From contig JAHLWZ010000636.1 in the NCBI GenBank assembly GCA_020536535.1, positions 124,001-188,000 of the forward strand: a DNA stretch of 64,000 nucleotides. Reading direction: 5' to 3'. This DNA comes from Pelomyxa schiedti. Lineage: Eukaryota; Evosea; Pelobiontida; Pelomyxidae. The notes under the pieces were generated by a model that was given only the letters and a program-made list of their open reading frames with translations, was not told the origin of the DNA and searched no databases. Shown piece after piece: positions 20,830 to 33,400 of the stretch. The first letter of the stretch is position 1. Each line of letters begins with the position of its first letter. A program made the translations under genes and the position numbers.

Positions 20830-23800
20830 CTAGATTACAATAATTTGGTCAATTGGCATCACAACAACCACTCCACTTCCAGACAGTCTATGATCGTTGT
20901 AGGAGAGGTTCCCGTTAAGCCATTTTACTAAAAACTTTTAGTTATTGGTATTATAAGTGTGATTACCTAGGGTATCATTATCATAGTAAAGGAACACTAA
21001 TTCAGTTTGTGCTTCAAAGGCTGTTGCAAATAGAGGCTCCATTAACACAAGTGGCGCATTGCCATCAATTACAGTGACTGTTAACAAAATTACTGCCTGA
21101 GGAAAAAAAAACACAGTCAAACCAGCTGTCGTGCATGTGTCAGCACTCACAAAAGCTGTGTTAACAAAAACTTGGGATGGGAGAAGAGCAAAGAAATTTC
21201 CCTGAGCATTCAACAATTAAATGCTTCAAAGAGTGTCTAAATATTACCCCTTTCTTGGAGAAATTTGGCTGACTCGTAAGTAGGTCACTCAGAATTTGGC
21301 AGGCAGCTACCATGAAACCAGGTTGGCTTTTTAATGTGGGAGCTATTAATGAGCATGTAGTCTTGCCCATATTCTCCAAAAAGGTTTTTGTATAGTTATT
21401 TGGGTTTTGTACTGTCTTCACCCATTTGTCCAAAATTGTGCTACGACGAAATGAGGGGAAAAAAAGATAAAGAGTTGTACCATATAACTTCACCAATGGT
21501 CATGGTCTGGCGCACACTAACTGGGGATGGCTCCAGCTCCCCAGGGTGAAGAACAAGAAGTTGCACATCGTTTGAAGGGGAAACGGGTGGAGGGAGCTCT
21601 GCAGGTGTTTCCTCTGCTGTTGTATCTTTAGGCTCAAGTCTGTTTTTATGTTACAAAATGATAATTGCAATGATAATACAGGCAAGATTTTTTATAGCAC
21701 AGCTCCTCTGTGGATGCGGATCCTCTTGTGTTTAGCCACTCGGCAAGAAGAAGAACAGGTTCCAGACAATACGGCGCTTGTTGATATTGCTGCACTTCCA
21801 ATATGACTGTGGCCTACAGAAGTATGTTGATAGGCTGTATTCCATTGACAACGATGGAAACATACTTGAAGACGACACTTAGTGAAATTCACTTTATCTT
21901 CTATCCAGGTTGGATTTCCTTCCTCTTTCTAAAATGAGATAGGAGAAGCCAGAAGAGGGGAATTGACCTATGAAAGTCAGGTCAGTGAGATAGACTCCAA
22001 GGTAGGGAATGCACGGCTTTTATAAGTGAATAAACAAATCAAAAACTAGGAAGAGAGACTGGATGGATGTTGTGCAGTTTTTGTCGTAGTCGGGCATTAT
22101 TTTTGGTACTCTCCATCAAGTGTTTACAAGAGTCGAAAGTAGTGCTGTGCCATGGAGATATTCCCTAGAGAAATTTAAGGGGGAAAAGGATTTATTGGTC
22201 ATACAGTCCAGGTTTTCTTCATTCTGTGTACTATGCTGTTTGTAAGACCCGCAATAACTTCCATCAGAGCGTTATAGTTTTGGAGTTGTTCAAGATACTA
22301 TGTATTTGGGAAAGGTTGGCAGGTATTGTGGTAGGTAAAATAAAACACACATCAGCCAACTCAATGAAACGTTCTAGAACCCTAATTCTCGTTGGAAGGT
22401 CATCAGCAGCAGTAATTTCTTCATAAATCCACTTGCTTATCTATGACTCATTTGTTGAGGGTAAAAACAAATTCATTCTTTTACCTTATTGAAGTGCTGA
22501 ATCATTTTTGAAACATTGGGAGCTAGGGTTTTATCTTTTTTTGTCCAGGAAAGTCCTATAAGCTCCCAGGGCTTAATCGCACAATAAATACTTTGTTCAA
22601 CAAGTGTCAGTTGCCTTGCAATTTCTTTCATCTTTTGTTTATTTTAATGATGTGAAACTTTTTTTTTTGTGCAATTCAAGTGAGATAAATACATGTAACG
22701 TCTGCATTGAAAAAGAAGTAGATGCATTATATTGTTGTCCAAGAGCAATATCCAGTGGAAGAAGAGGGAGTGGTGGTTGTCTGTCAAAAACTATCTGCTT
22801 TTTTGTCTCTTCACCGCTAACCTGTGTTGTGTGTATTTGAGTTTTCCTTGTTACTTGGCGGGTAGAATACAGCTCTGTTCAATGAATGAAGGACCCTTTC
22901 TGCGGGGTTTTTCATTGCCGCTGAAGTTTCCTCCAGGAATTCTCTCACCCGACTTATTAGCTCAGCCTGGGTGCTACTGTTCCAGAGGCGCTCAATCCAG
23001 GTTCTCAAAACATTGAAAACTCTAGTTGTATAAGGCAATGCATACAAATCAAATAATTACCTAAGCCGTATTGGTGTCAGTACATTTTTTGTCCAAGAGT
23101 CCATGTCTGCTGGTGGAATGGTGGGATGGTAATTGTAGCTAGATCGGAAGTCAGAACATAAGTTGTATTGAAGAAACAAACCGAGCAATGAGTAGTTCCA
23201 AAAGACGAGCGGGAGGAGTGTGTCCATTGTGAGTGAGCAAGAAATGAAGCATGAAGTGAAGATCTTCGCCACCATTTTCTGAGGTTAGTCGAATAACAAG
23301 ACCCTCGACTGTGCCCAGTTTCACCAATCCATTATGTTCTACGACACATCTGCACATGAATAAATCTCATTGTTGAGAGTTAAGAATTGCGGTGCTATGA
23401 ATGGGTTTTATTTTTGAAGAGGATTCTTTGTACGACTTGCCCAAGTTTTCACAACTGATTGATGGGGAAGAAGTTCTCAATTGGTCTACTGAAGTCGATA
23501 TTTCACTGCCATTTGGAGCTCCCATAGTACCCTCCTGCGATGTCGAAGAGGCACTGGATCTATCTTCATTGTTGCCAGTATTTTCTACGTTTGTATTGTT
23601 TGTGTCACTGCAGGTTATTTGGGGTTTGCGTAGTGGTGATAAAGCATTTCTATGAGCACTGACCAGAGCGGCTTTGGATTCATTCAGTGCCCGGGCTGTT
23701 GGTACTGCAGCCCTTGTTGACCTCACAAATGAGTTGGATGTTGTAGCGGTGCTGCTTGATGATGTTAGAGAGCCGTTATTTGAAGAAGTGCCCTCTGCAC

Positions 23801-24932
23801 TAGCGCTAGTGGGTGGCGTTGTGCCTGGTTGTACTGTTGCCTGCGTTGTGCCGCCAGAACTTAGAGACGGGGGAGGTGACTTTGGAGAAAGAGGGGGTCC
23901 ATTTGTCACCAAGCTTCCGTTCGCCGAATTTTGTGTGGAACTCGATTGAGCTGTTGTGGTTGTGGGCAGTGGTGTTACATCAGGAGTCGATTTCGGCTTT
24001 TCATTAGCAGCAGCTAGAGGAATACTCACTGGGGGAGTGGGTACGGGCCTGCCAGTCACCCCAGTGCCATTGCCACCATTACCATTACCATTACCACTAC
24101 CACTACCATTACCATTAGCATTAGCATTCCCATTGATGCTTGTAGTATTACTTTTTTCTTTTTCGGGCTGCGGTTGGGCAGGTGCCACTGCCTTGTTCTC
24201 CACTTCCCTGCTTGTGGCCGTTGAGGACGAGGGCGGTGAATTCAGTGCAGGAGACGACGACTGGGACGGGGACGACGGGGACGAGGAAGAGGGCTGAGAC
24301 TGGGGGAGTATGCTACTAGGTGGCTTGGTCAGAGGGGGAGCGGGCCTCTGCTTGATGGTGGAGGCCACGGACTTGGGCACCCCGGGCAGCTGCCTCCCCG
24401 TCGTCGGCGACACCGACCCTGGCCCAGAAGTGGAGCTGCCGTTGCCATTCCCGTTCCCGTTACTGCTGTTGCTGTTGCTGTTGTTGCAGCTATTACTGCT
24501 GGTGTTGCCGTTGCCGCTGCCGTTGGTGGTGGGCGCCCCCACTGTGTCGGTGGCCTCGTCGGCGGCACCCCCTCCGACTTTGTTGCTAGTGTTGGTGTTG
24601 GTGTTGGTGTGAGTGTGAGTGATACGCGGGGGCACCGGCGGCTTGTTGGACGCAGACTTGCCGTGTGCACCACCACCAGAAGAGGACGACGGCGTACCAG
24701 ACGACGAGGAGGGGGACGGCGGCGACGACGACAGTGGCTGTGAAGACGACGACGCTGCTGCCGTGTGGTTGGTGTTGGTGGTGGTGTGGGGAGAGGGTGA
24801 AGTATGGGGCGAGGCGCTGGGCTTGGTTTTGGACGACGCGCCGTGTGTGGTTGATGTTGGGGGGCGGGTGCTGCTGGGAAATGGGTTGTGGGTGCTGGTG
24901 ATGGTTGGGCTGGCTGTTGTGGCCGTTTTCAT
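20830..24932 (-). CDS. Ras guanine-nucleotide exchange factor (RasGEF_N plus RasGEF)
   Basis: A first exon of ~500 codons from ATG 24932 is low-complexity (Ser/Thr/Pro, then NGNGSGSGNGNG-like tracts). It is spliced at NLGK to a RasGEF N-terminal (REM) domain: KLGTVEGLVIRLTS, PPARLLELLIARF. The catalytic RasGEF domain follows across several introns: EIARQLTLVEQSIYCAIKPW, SWTKKDKTLAPNVSKMIQHF, WIYEEITAADDLPTRIRVLE, VIAGLTNSIVHRMKKTW, PYLGVYLTDLTFI, VNFTKC. It catalyses GDP/GTP exchange on Ras-like GTPases. A C-terminal extension (TMTIGEVICTILDKWVKT..., ending VVVVMPIDQIIVI) splices on in frame and ends at TAG 20830-20832; its fold is not recognised, although part looks like helical repeats. In amoebae RasGEFs are numerous and regulate chemotaxis and macropinocytosis. 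The domain call is firm; the C-terminal extension is moderately sure. Confidence 0.87.
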
Positions 24933-25218
24933 CGCCCTAAAAAATTAAAATTTGCCGTTTTATTTTTTTGTTCAAGGCTGTTAGCCAAAGGGACTGGCTG
25001 TAATTCTCCCGCGGTGATTTGCGTTCAAAGATGAAGCCGATCCAAAAACAGATGTTTTGTACGTAACAATCACAGGGGTTTTTTTGTGGGGGTAAGGGCT
25101 TGGGGATGCTTGTACGTCCAGAAAAACTCGAGAGCTTTGGTTTATAAGGCTCCAAAATCGCCTGATATTGGCCTTGTAGATTGATGGTGGGTTAGCTATG
25201 GGAGTGGAAGGTCAACCC
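24933..25218. promoter_or_regulatory. Intergenic, upstream of RasGEF
   Basis: About 285 bp between the RasGEF start and the stop of the next minus-strand gene. Nothing recognisable beyond short T-rich tracts. Confidence 0.25.
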
Positions 25219-26460
25219 TTACTTGGATTCAGCCAGTTTTAGCCGTGGCAGATACAACGCTGGGCCCTCTGCTTGGTGGCCTGTGACCTTCTCATAATAG
25301 GGTAAATCTGGGTGGTTGTTTTCGCTGCTAGTGGAGTTGATGTAGTAGAACCGGGTAATTTCCGTTGCAGCGGTCACAGTGGGATGCGTTTCAGCAGAGT
25401 CTGCTGGCTGGATTGGTGTGACTCCCTCTGGGCCATAATTCAGCGGGGGATTTGGGCCACTCCCAGTGTAGGCAATGACATATCTAGAGGCAATCTCGTA
25501 TCCCTGTGAGTTGAGGTTTTCAAAGTCCGTTGAGAACCGGGTTCGGTTGAGTTCAACTGCAAAAGTCGAGTGTGTCAGGGAGCATAGAAGAGTCACAACT
25601 CGGTGGGCAAAGAATTTGTGATTCATGGTAAGAAGGGATGTGATCCGGTTGATATAGAATAAAAGTGTGGCGAGCAAGAAAATAAATACAGGGTTGTTGT
25701 ACACTTGTGGTGGAATGTGGAGACCTGAATCGTGAAGAAATGAGAGCTGAGTATGTAAGTACAAAACCTAAACTTCGTTTTAGGGGAAAGAGACAGCGCA
25801 TGCTTAGAAACCATATACTCGGCACATATGGTATGGGTATCTGAGTAATTGAGGGATTCGTCACGGAACCGTTTGTAGTAAGTTTTATAGTGAGGTTCCG
25901 TAGTTGATGCACACCTCATAACAAAATTGCTGTGTCAAAGAGTAAAGTCAATAAAATAAGTACCTCTTTTCAAAAGAAAAGCAAAAAAAGGCCATACGCG
26001 GTTTCATCATAGATGTGTTTCCAAGTTGCCTCCCTACATACAGTAGGCAGTCTTTCTTCCTGCACTGGGAATGTAGGAGGATTGCACATTGCACATTGAC
26101 ACATGGAGTCCTGATCCACAGGACACGCCCCGTGGTCGCGCTGTACCCCTGGGCACCTGCACAACAAATTGCATGCCCTCTCCAATTCATTCAACAACTT
26201 CCTCCCAGGACTAACATGGTCAATTAGCCGCCAATCGCCAGAAACACAAGTTGCACATACAGCACCCCCCCCCCCACCGCCACAATTACACAGTGCGACA
26301 GTTAGATCACAAACCATTTGGCGACTGTCACCGGGGAGCCTCTGTCCGCCTGTAGGTTCTCTCCTGGCTCTTTGCAGTACGCAGCCAGTGCCGACGTGAA
26401 TATAGTAACGGCTTCGTACTTCTTCATGGCTAGGTGCACATCGAAGGTGGTTGCGGCCAT
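25219..26460 (-). CDS. Unidentified multi-exon protein, Cys-rich with possible membrane segment
   Basis: Not recognised. ATG 26460 gives MAATTFDVHLAMKKYEAVTI and about 48 residues in frame. A second segment in another frame is cysteine-rich (ACNLLCRCPG, HGACPVDQDSMCQCAMC) and ends EATWKHIYDETAYG. A third exon (about 25920-25770) reads HYKTYYKRFRDESLNYSD. The last block (25764-25219) has a hydrophobic stretch, FIFLLATLLFYINRITSLL, then a soluble tail FENLNSQGYEIASRYVIAY ending LPRLKLAESK before the stop. The splice joins between blocks were not resolved with confidence, so these may be one gene or two. The cysteine pattern does not match a zinc-finger family I can name. It lies 105 bp downstream of CapZ alpha on the same strand. 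Confidence 0.4.
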
Positions 26461-26565
26461 TTCGTAGTCCCAACGTTGTGGTTGGTTCCAATAAAGCAAA
26501 GGGGAGTTTCGTGGAAACAACAAATTAGGTTTTGCTTGATTTATTTGGTTACTGAAGGTGTGTTG

Positions 26566-27882
26566 TTAACAAGTGGCAAATACAAGACGCAGTGCCCTCA
26601 AGAACTGCTGCTGGAACCTAAGTGTAGGATGAGAACAAAGGTCAGGGTCAGAAGGGAAAGGGTGGGGGTGCGCACCAACTTCGGTACCAACTCTGTAGGT
26701 TCTGATAGCTTCCCACTTGATTTTTGAGTGTGTGACGGGCAATGCTCTGCGCAGGGCCTTGAAGGATGTTTCACCCATTGTTGTATAGCTTGTATCAAGA
26801 GCTTGGTGGAAAGCTTGCTCCACCTTGATGATGGCTTTCATGGCGTTGGTGGCTAGAGCGGTAGGATCCTATAAGGAAGTTATTAGAATTCCACAGCAGT
26901 TTTTTTCCGGGACTTACTGCAGCACCCGGGGCCGTGCATTTCTTTGTTGTGTCTGTTTGCAACTGAACATTGCCATCCTCATAGTAGTGCACTTGCACAC
27001 GGATGCGTCCGGATAGTTGCATATTACCCGACTTGGCAACAACTACTTTCCACTCCGCACGCCACCTTCCATTCCTTAAAAAAAAAGGATGAGAACTTCA
27101 ATCAAAAGGGGATATGAAAGTACCAAAAGTTGGAAGGACTGAACTTAGCAGAAGATATGCAAACAAAAATAGCATTTTCAGCCCTTGAAGAATATACTGT
27201 AGCTGTCCCATTGGGATAGTGGTCAACACAGTAAGTCAATGCCTGCTTTTCGATAGCGGCACGTGCGGGCTCCAGGTCAGGTGAAAGTTCGCCTGAAAGA
27301 GGCCTAGCACTGAGAACCTCCTAGTGCACGTTGAGGGAGATAGCCTCACGAAGAAGTGAATCTACCTGCTTAATGTGGTCGAACTGAAGAACTTGCTGCC
27401 CAACAGGATCAACATATTCGTTTTCTCCAACTTCACCATACTTGGAAATAAGAACCTTGTTTTTGGAATGGTGTTAGTCGGGGAAAAAAAAAAAACCTAA
27501 TTGAAATCACCTTGTGTGTGCCTCCTGGGGCATCAACTTGAACCATTTGGTCACAATTGTACTCTTTGAAAGTGGCAGCGGCGGTACTGTTCAACAACGA
27601 TTCATTTGGAAGTAAACGTCGCACGTCTGAATACATAGAAAACGAGGGCGTTAAACTTTACGAAAAGTGACGAGATCTCATTAAGTGTTGATGGCCCTTC
27701 GCCGACTCATTACACGTGTGGTGCGTTGCGACAAACGAGAATGACACATGTCAAAACAAAAAAAAAAATGACAGCGCAAACAGACCTGTAACAACATCCA
27801 AGAACTCGCCCGGAGGAGCGTTCATGAGAAACCTTGTGGCGATGTCGACAAGCTCCGCATCCGTTGGTCCGTCAGCAGCCAT
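26566..27882 (-). CDS. CAPZA: F-actin-capping protein subunit alpha
   Basis: Alpha subunit of the CapZ heterodimer, which caps actin filament barbed ends. ATG 27882 gives MAADGPTDAELVDIATRFLM, then NAPPGEFLDVV (family motif HAPPGEFNEV). Later exons give DVRRLLPNESLL, KYGEVGENEYVDPVGQQVLQ, FDHIKQ, NGRW, SGRIRVQVHYYEDGNVQLQ (a near-invariant capping-protein signature), AFHQALDTSYTTMGETSFKA and LRRALPVTHSKIKWEAIRTY. The C-terminus after YRV is longer than in animal proteins (a His/Pro-containing extension of about 35 residues ending LRLVFATC), which may alter the actin-binding tentacle. Several introns of 40-80 nt. Stop at 26566. Assignment is firm. Confidence 0.93.
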
Positions 27883-28204
27883 TTTGGGTTTTTTTTTTCC
27901 TTTTCTTTGTAATTTTTTTCTTTCTCCTTCTCCTTCTTCGCTTGTTTTTTTTTCGTTTGAGATCTCTGAACATGTCGGCGTTTGTGATGGTTCAAATTGA
28001 CATTTTGAAGCTTTTTTTGGGTGCGTATTTTCGGTCTTTACTTTGCCTGGTTTTTCATAGCTGAGACCAGTAACAGTCTTCGTTAGCCGTTGGCCGTTTA
28101 TTCTTTGTCTGTTGTAGGGTTTGTATGTAGAAAAAGACAAGTGAAATCCATATCCCACACAGAAGGGTACCTATCAAAGAAGACTTGTAACAAGATAGCA
28201 ACGA
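27883..28204. promoter_or_regulatory. Intergenic, upstream of CapZ alpha
   Basis: About 320 bp, pyrimidine-rich on the plus strand next to the CapZ start. Short frames exist but none is convincing. Confidence 0.25.
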
Positions 28205-28832
28205 TCACAGATGATCCATAGAGGCGTCGGTGGGTGCAGCCGCTGTGGCAGTTGAGGCAGCAGAACTGCCGCTGGTAGATGCGGAAGCAAGAAAGCCTGA
28301 TATTTCATTCAGGTGGTCCTGAACTATCATAAGCTGTTCCATAGCTAAATGCAATTCCAGACGTTGAGTGTAGGATGTGGAGTAGACTTCAGGGAGAGCC
28401 TCTGATGTGAATGGTTGATCCAGTACCCGTTGCAGTTTATTATAAATGTCCTTTGTTTTTGGAATTGTAATTAGTACGTGGATAGCTGAGTTGCAAAGCA
28501 AACCACAACGAGACCGTAAAACTTTGAAGGGCAACTCTCAACTTCAACACTTGTAGACTTTTCCCTTTTACTTAACTGGGCAAGCTGAAACCACAAAACA
28601 AAGGTCAGTCAATACGTAGAGATTGAATGAATAATGGAGCAACACCACCGCACGTCCTTTCGGCCACGCTCAGCAGTTCTAGTATCGCCTGGGGAATGTC
28701 ATTAAAACACCACGCCATTCAGGGGATCTACGCGCTCCTTCCCGCTCTCTCACTACACCATCATAATCTCACTGGGCGTACCTGTTCGACTTCAGCCAAC
28801 TCAGCCAAAGATGGGACGCCGGCGTGGGCCAT
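28205..28832 (-). CDS. Small helical protein, possibly Mediator Med11-like
   Basis: ATG 28832 gives MAHAGVPSLAELAEVEQ, spliced to AILELLSVAERTCGG, then LAQLSKREKSTSVEVES. The last exon reads IPKTKDIYNKLQRVLDQPF, YTQRLELHLAMEQLMIVQDH, LNEISGFLAS and an Ala/Ser/Thr-rich tail. The layout is an N-terminal helix with 'LxEVEQxILELL', a second helix and a C-terminal helical pair. It resembles Med11 of the Mediator head module in length and helix order, but similarity is weak; other small coiled-coil subunits (BLOC-1, dynactin) are possible. Three to four introns. Confident as a gene, not as a function. Confidence 0.45.
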
Positions 28833-28924
28833 CTCTACAATGTGCAATATATTTTGTTAATAAAATCAGAAATGGACGAAATGATGGAACATGGCCGGCA
28901 AAGCAATTTTTTTATTTTTTTCGC

Positions 28925-30281
28925 TCAAGGCTTCACAAAAAGACCCTGAATCCATACACGGTACATAGTGATTTTTCTTTTCCTGTTGAGGAGTTCTCTT
29001 GTGTCATAAGCAATGTTTCCAATCGTGAAATTGCAGTCTGTGAAGAATTTCCCTAGGGACTCTGTGTTGTAGGTTGCGTTAGACAATCTGACGGGAATAG
29101 CAAAGCCATCTCACCAATAGAAAAGAAATGAGCAACAGTGCCGTCGCCACGCAAGTAGACATTCTCACTCAGTTTCCTGTTTTTCTTGGAAACAAACCGC
29201 ATCTGGGCAAGGTCGTAGAGCCCATAATCTCTTATGAATATCTTTCCTCCGGGAGCTAAAACTTCCCAGAGGTTGCTGATGACGGTATTGAGTTGATGCG
29301 GAAGTATAGCAGATAATGTGAAGACGATCACTATAACATCAATGCTGTTTCTTGGAATTGTTTCCAGAAGTACTGGAGGCAGGGGCTGCGTAAGGTCACA
29401 CACAAAAGGTTTGCAACGAGAAGAATCGAACTTTTCATGTTTCTATAAAGTTAGGAGCGGGGGGAATGGAATGAGCGCAACTCAAAGAGGTCGCGAACTT
29501 TACCTGGAGAATATCTATGGCCCGTGGAGAGCAATCACATCCAAAGAAGTGACACTCGGGAAGAAGAGCCATTAATGGCAGGAGAGTGTTTCCAACACCA
29601 CACCCTGCTTCAAAAATCTTGAATTTATTTGCTATGGTACTGTCTATATTAACATATCTTAACATCCCATTAACATTAAGCACTTCCTTAGGAGGGGCAA
29701 ATAAATGTAAAAAGAAGAATCCATACCCTTGTGCGAGGAGGCAAAGCCGCTATCTCAGGGAAGCTGTGGGCCAAGTAATTGCGGTCTTTGAAGAACTTTG
29801 CTTCGAAGTGGTCGTAGAAGGTCCGCCAGGACCCGGCCGAGTCGCGCTCGATCTCCGCGAGGCGGTCGGCGCCCACGTCCACGTCGCCGTCGGCCGAGGA
29901 CTCGCGCGCCGCGATGGCCCTGGCCGCCGCCTCGGCCCGCACCACGTCCCACGGTATCTCCGCCCACGTCACGTCCGTCCTCCGCGGCCTCACCCGCTCC
30001 CTCTCCCTCTCCCTCTCCGCCTCCCCGTCCCTGCCCCCGTCGGTTTCCTCTCTCCCGCCCTCCTCCTCGGTGGCTGTGGCAGAAGCAGCCGCGGTTGTGG
30101 TGGTAGTGGTAGCGGTAGCGGTAGTGGTGGTTGCGCGTGCCGACCCACTACTCTCTGATGCTGCTTCGTCGGTTGTGGTGGTGGAGTCTGAGGAGGGCTT
30201 CGTTGTAGAGGTGGTGTGCAGGATGTTCCAGAACACGTCGTGGTACTCGTGGTCCTCCGTGTGCGTGTCGTTGGCTGCCAT
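28925..30281 (-). CDS. tRNA N3-methylcytidine methyltransferase (METTL2/6/8 family)
   Basis: SAM-dependent methyltransferase of the METTL2/6/8 (yeast Trm140) family, which makes m3C at position 32 of tRNA anticodon loops. From ATG 30281 a low-complexity Thr/Ala/Glu/Arg-rich stretch is inserted before the core, which reads TWAEIPWDVVRAE, WRTFYDHFEAKFFKDRNYLA, HSFPEIAALPPRTR. The SAM pocket follows as KIFEAGCGVGNTLLPLMALL, then FFGCDCSPRAIDILQ, FVCDLTQPLPP, LAPGGKIFIRDYGLYDLAQM and ENVYLRGDGTVAHFFSI. A 57-nt intron then joins SI to ESLGKFFTDCNF and the family end ITMYRVWIQGLFVKP, stop at 28925. Without that intron the protein would be truncated. All family motifs are intact, so it is probably active. 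Divergent from NOMO with a 213-bp gap. Confidence 0.9.
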
Positions 30282-30494
30282 TGTTCTCTGGTCGGCGGGT
30301 GACTACCTGAGTCAGTCCTAATTTCGTGATTGTGTTTCTGTTTTCGTTCCACTCCATTTGTTTTTTTTTTTTTTTTATTCCTTATTTCGCACAGTGCGAT
30401 CAATTGTACGCACGCGGATCGCTACGCGCTCATTGTCTAGGAATCAGCGGCGCCCACTGCGGTTTGGATTACGATAGGAAATAGAAAAGAAACT

Positions 30495-33400
30495 ATGCAC
30501 TCGACACGCAATTTTGCGCTGCTTGTGGTCGTAGCGGTCGCTGCTACTGTCATTTTGTCGTCTACGGCGGTCGTACGTGCGCAGAGCCACCCGGCCACGT
30601 GCGGCGGTTTCGTTCGCGCGGACAGGGTCGCCGCCGGCGCATCGCAGCATCCAGATCTTACAGCTGTAGTGGTGACGTTGTCTCCGGCGTCGGGCGGTGC
30701 CCCTCAGACTGTGGAGTGCACTCCTGTATGCTACCCCCCTTTTTTTTTTTTTTTTTTTTTTTGCCCCTTCTTCTTCTGGCGCACTGACAACATATGATAG
30801 TTTGGGTATTATGTTTTACCAATTGACGAGAATGTGCGAGGAGTTTATTCCATCTCTATAAACGAACCTACAGGCTGGAGTTTTGGTGTGTCCTTGCACT
30901 ATGCTATCAAAACAAGTTGGTAACTAAAACCAAGCTCCTTCTTCTGTTTCTGTGGATTTCTCCAACCCACATGCCTGTGAAAATGATATTGACTTCTCGA
31001 TCATGGGCTTTGCAGTCACAGGCTCGGTTGTTGCGTAGAAATACCTTTCTTTCTTCTCATTGGGTGGACAGGTAGCTGTTACAAACTCTGATAGGTGTCC
31101 AGCAAGTGTATCCCCTTCAGGAGTCGCCGTGCAGTTACTCACTGAACATGGAAGCATCATCTCACGTATCTTAATAATGAATTTATGTGGGACTAACACC
31201 AGTTGCAGAGACCAAAACGACAAATGGAAATTTTGTTTTCACCGAAGTTCCACCAGGAGTATATACTTTACAGGTTTCCCTTCCCGGCACAAAATTCCTG
31301 CAGGTTTCCCTTCTGATTCCTGAAGAATGTAAACCCTCATTTGATTTGCAGGATACCATGCAAGTGGAAGTGGTGTGGGGTAATGTTGCTTTAGAGAAAC
31401 CATTTGAGATTGTTGGCTTCGATATCAAAGGGACAGTTGCTTCTACTGACAAGGAATACATTGGAGGGGTTGAACTAACATTATACGATTCTACCAAGAC
31501 ACCAGGTACCTTTTTGCTTGAAAGAAAAAAACCAAAAAAATTGTTTTACACTGAACTTTAGTTGCACAAACATTTTCAAAGCAAACCACTGGCGAGTTCA
31601 TCTTTGAGAGCGTTTCTTGTGGTCAGTACACTATAATACCACAGTACAAAAGTGGAGCAACTGTGTACAATTTGAACCCATCTGAACTCCCTATATCTGT
31701 CACATTCGGTTTGCATTTTATTCGCTACTCCCTGATAACACCATCTAGGACGAGTAGTATTAGACAAACCTTTTATTGTTGTGGGCTTTTCTATTTCTGG
31801 TATGCACAAAAAGCTGTCCCTTTTTTTTCATACCGTGTCAGGTCGAGTATTGAACAGTGAACAATCACATGTGGGAATTGAAGGGGTTTCTGTAAGTTTT
31901 GATGGCACACCAGCTGCAACAACAGATTCCGACGGGTTTTTCCTTTTACTTTTTCTTCATCACTTCTCAACCAATCTGCAGAAGCTACACCTTAGAGCAA
32001 GTCACATCTGGCAAGCATGATATTACAGCAAGTCTTCCTCACCATGGCTTTTCTTCAATAAAGGGGTTACACCTTACCCCAAATTCGGGATCTCTTCCAG
32101 ATATTATTGTTTCTAGGTAATCTCTCTTTATCTGATTTGTTGATTGACCTTACTAGTTATGACGTGTGTGGGATTGTTACACTCCATAAAACCCCAGCCT
32201 CATTCAGTGTAACATCTATTGGTGTTCAGCTTTTTTCGAGTTCATCGAAAGCCAAACCAAAAACAATGTAAACATGTCCCTTCACCCACCTCTTTGATTG
32301 ATGCAACACAGCTATGTCAAATCTACTGGTGAATTCTGCTTTGAGAGTGTTCCCAAGGGGGAATACAGAATTGCTCCTGTTCAGACATCCTCCAGTCCTG
32401 TTCAGTTGCTCCCTTCTTCCCTGACAGTGAATGTTGACAAGCCAGTTCTCAACTTGAAATTCACTCAAGTTTCTTCAATTTATTGGCTAATTCGTTCATT
32501 AAACGTTTTCTAGAGTCTTTGGGCAATCTCAGGCCACATTGTTGTTCTCGAACCAGAATCAGCCCACCCCGCTGATTTGAAAATTACTATGTACCCAGCC
32601 ATCATAAAAATCCTTGTACTTTCCTAATCTAATATTAAGGGAAGGACCAGCTTCTGCAACAGCCACCATCACCCCAGATTTCAAGTTTTCTTTTACCGGA
32701 CTTCTGTCTGGTACCTACAAACTCCAAGTTGCCCAAGTTAAGGGCTGCTATTGCTGGTCTGAAAATGAGATCAATGTCAAAGTACTGTGTTCTTCTAATC
32801 ATTCCTCGCCAACTGACATATCTTTTCATTAGGTCTCTAATGGCAATGTGGAGGGAATCACTTTCATACAACATGGATTTTCTGCCAATGTTGATATTTC
32901 CCATCCATCTTCTGGTTGTTCTTCTCTCAATCTTTTTTCTATCTAATATCTCTTCAGTTGTTGCCAGTAACAGTTTAAATACAATTACCAAAAATCTTAC
33001 ACGAGGTCTCAACAGACTTTGTTTACCTTCTACAGGTATAGCAAAATTTTGTTAGGTTATTTCACTGGCAAACACTGTAATTGCAGGTGACTGGTCAATG
33101 ACCCTTAGTTCTTGTGCCCTTTTTGGCAGTGCTCCTTCATTGGGGATTAGTCACCTTTCCTGCCCCTCGTTATCTCTCAAGGCGTCTATGATTCTTGTGC
33201 AAGGCTCTGTGCACTTTGCTGGAATCCCAGGTGGACCTCAAGACCACCCCGTGAATGTCAGAATGTAGTTTACATAAAAGCAATCAAGTGCCTAAATCTA
33301 TTTCAGGGAGAGCATTTTGTCAGATGGTACACCAGAGAAGATGTCTGAGACTAGTGGTTAGTCCACCATTTTCCCTCTGACTTTTCTTTCTATTCTCATC

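Noticed and set aside
24000-24130. Trinucleotide/hexanucleotide array (CCATTACC-like) as a satellite or telomeric repeat
   Set aside because: It encodes the Asn/Gly/Ser low-complexity tract of the RasGEF N-terminus in frame; an ordinary coding microsatellite.
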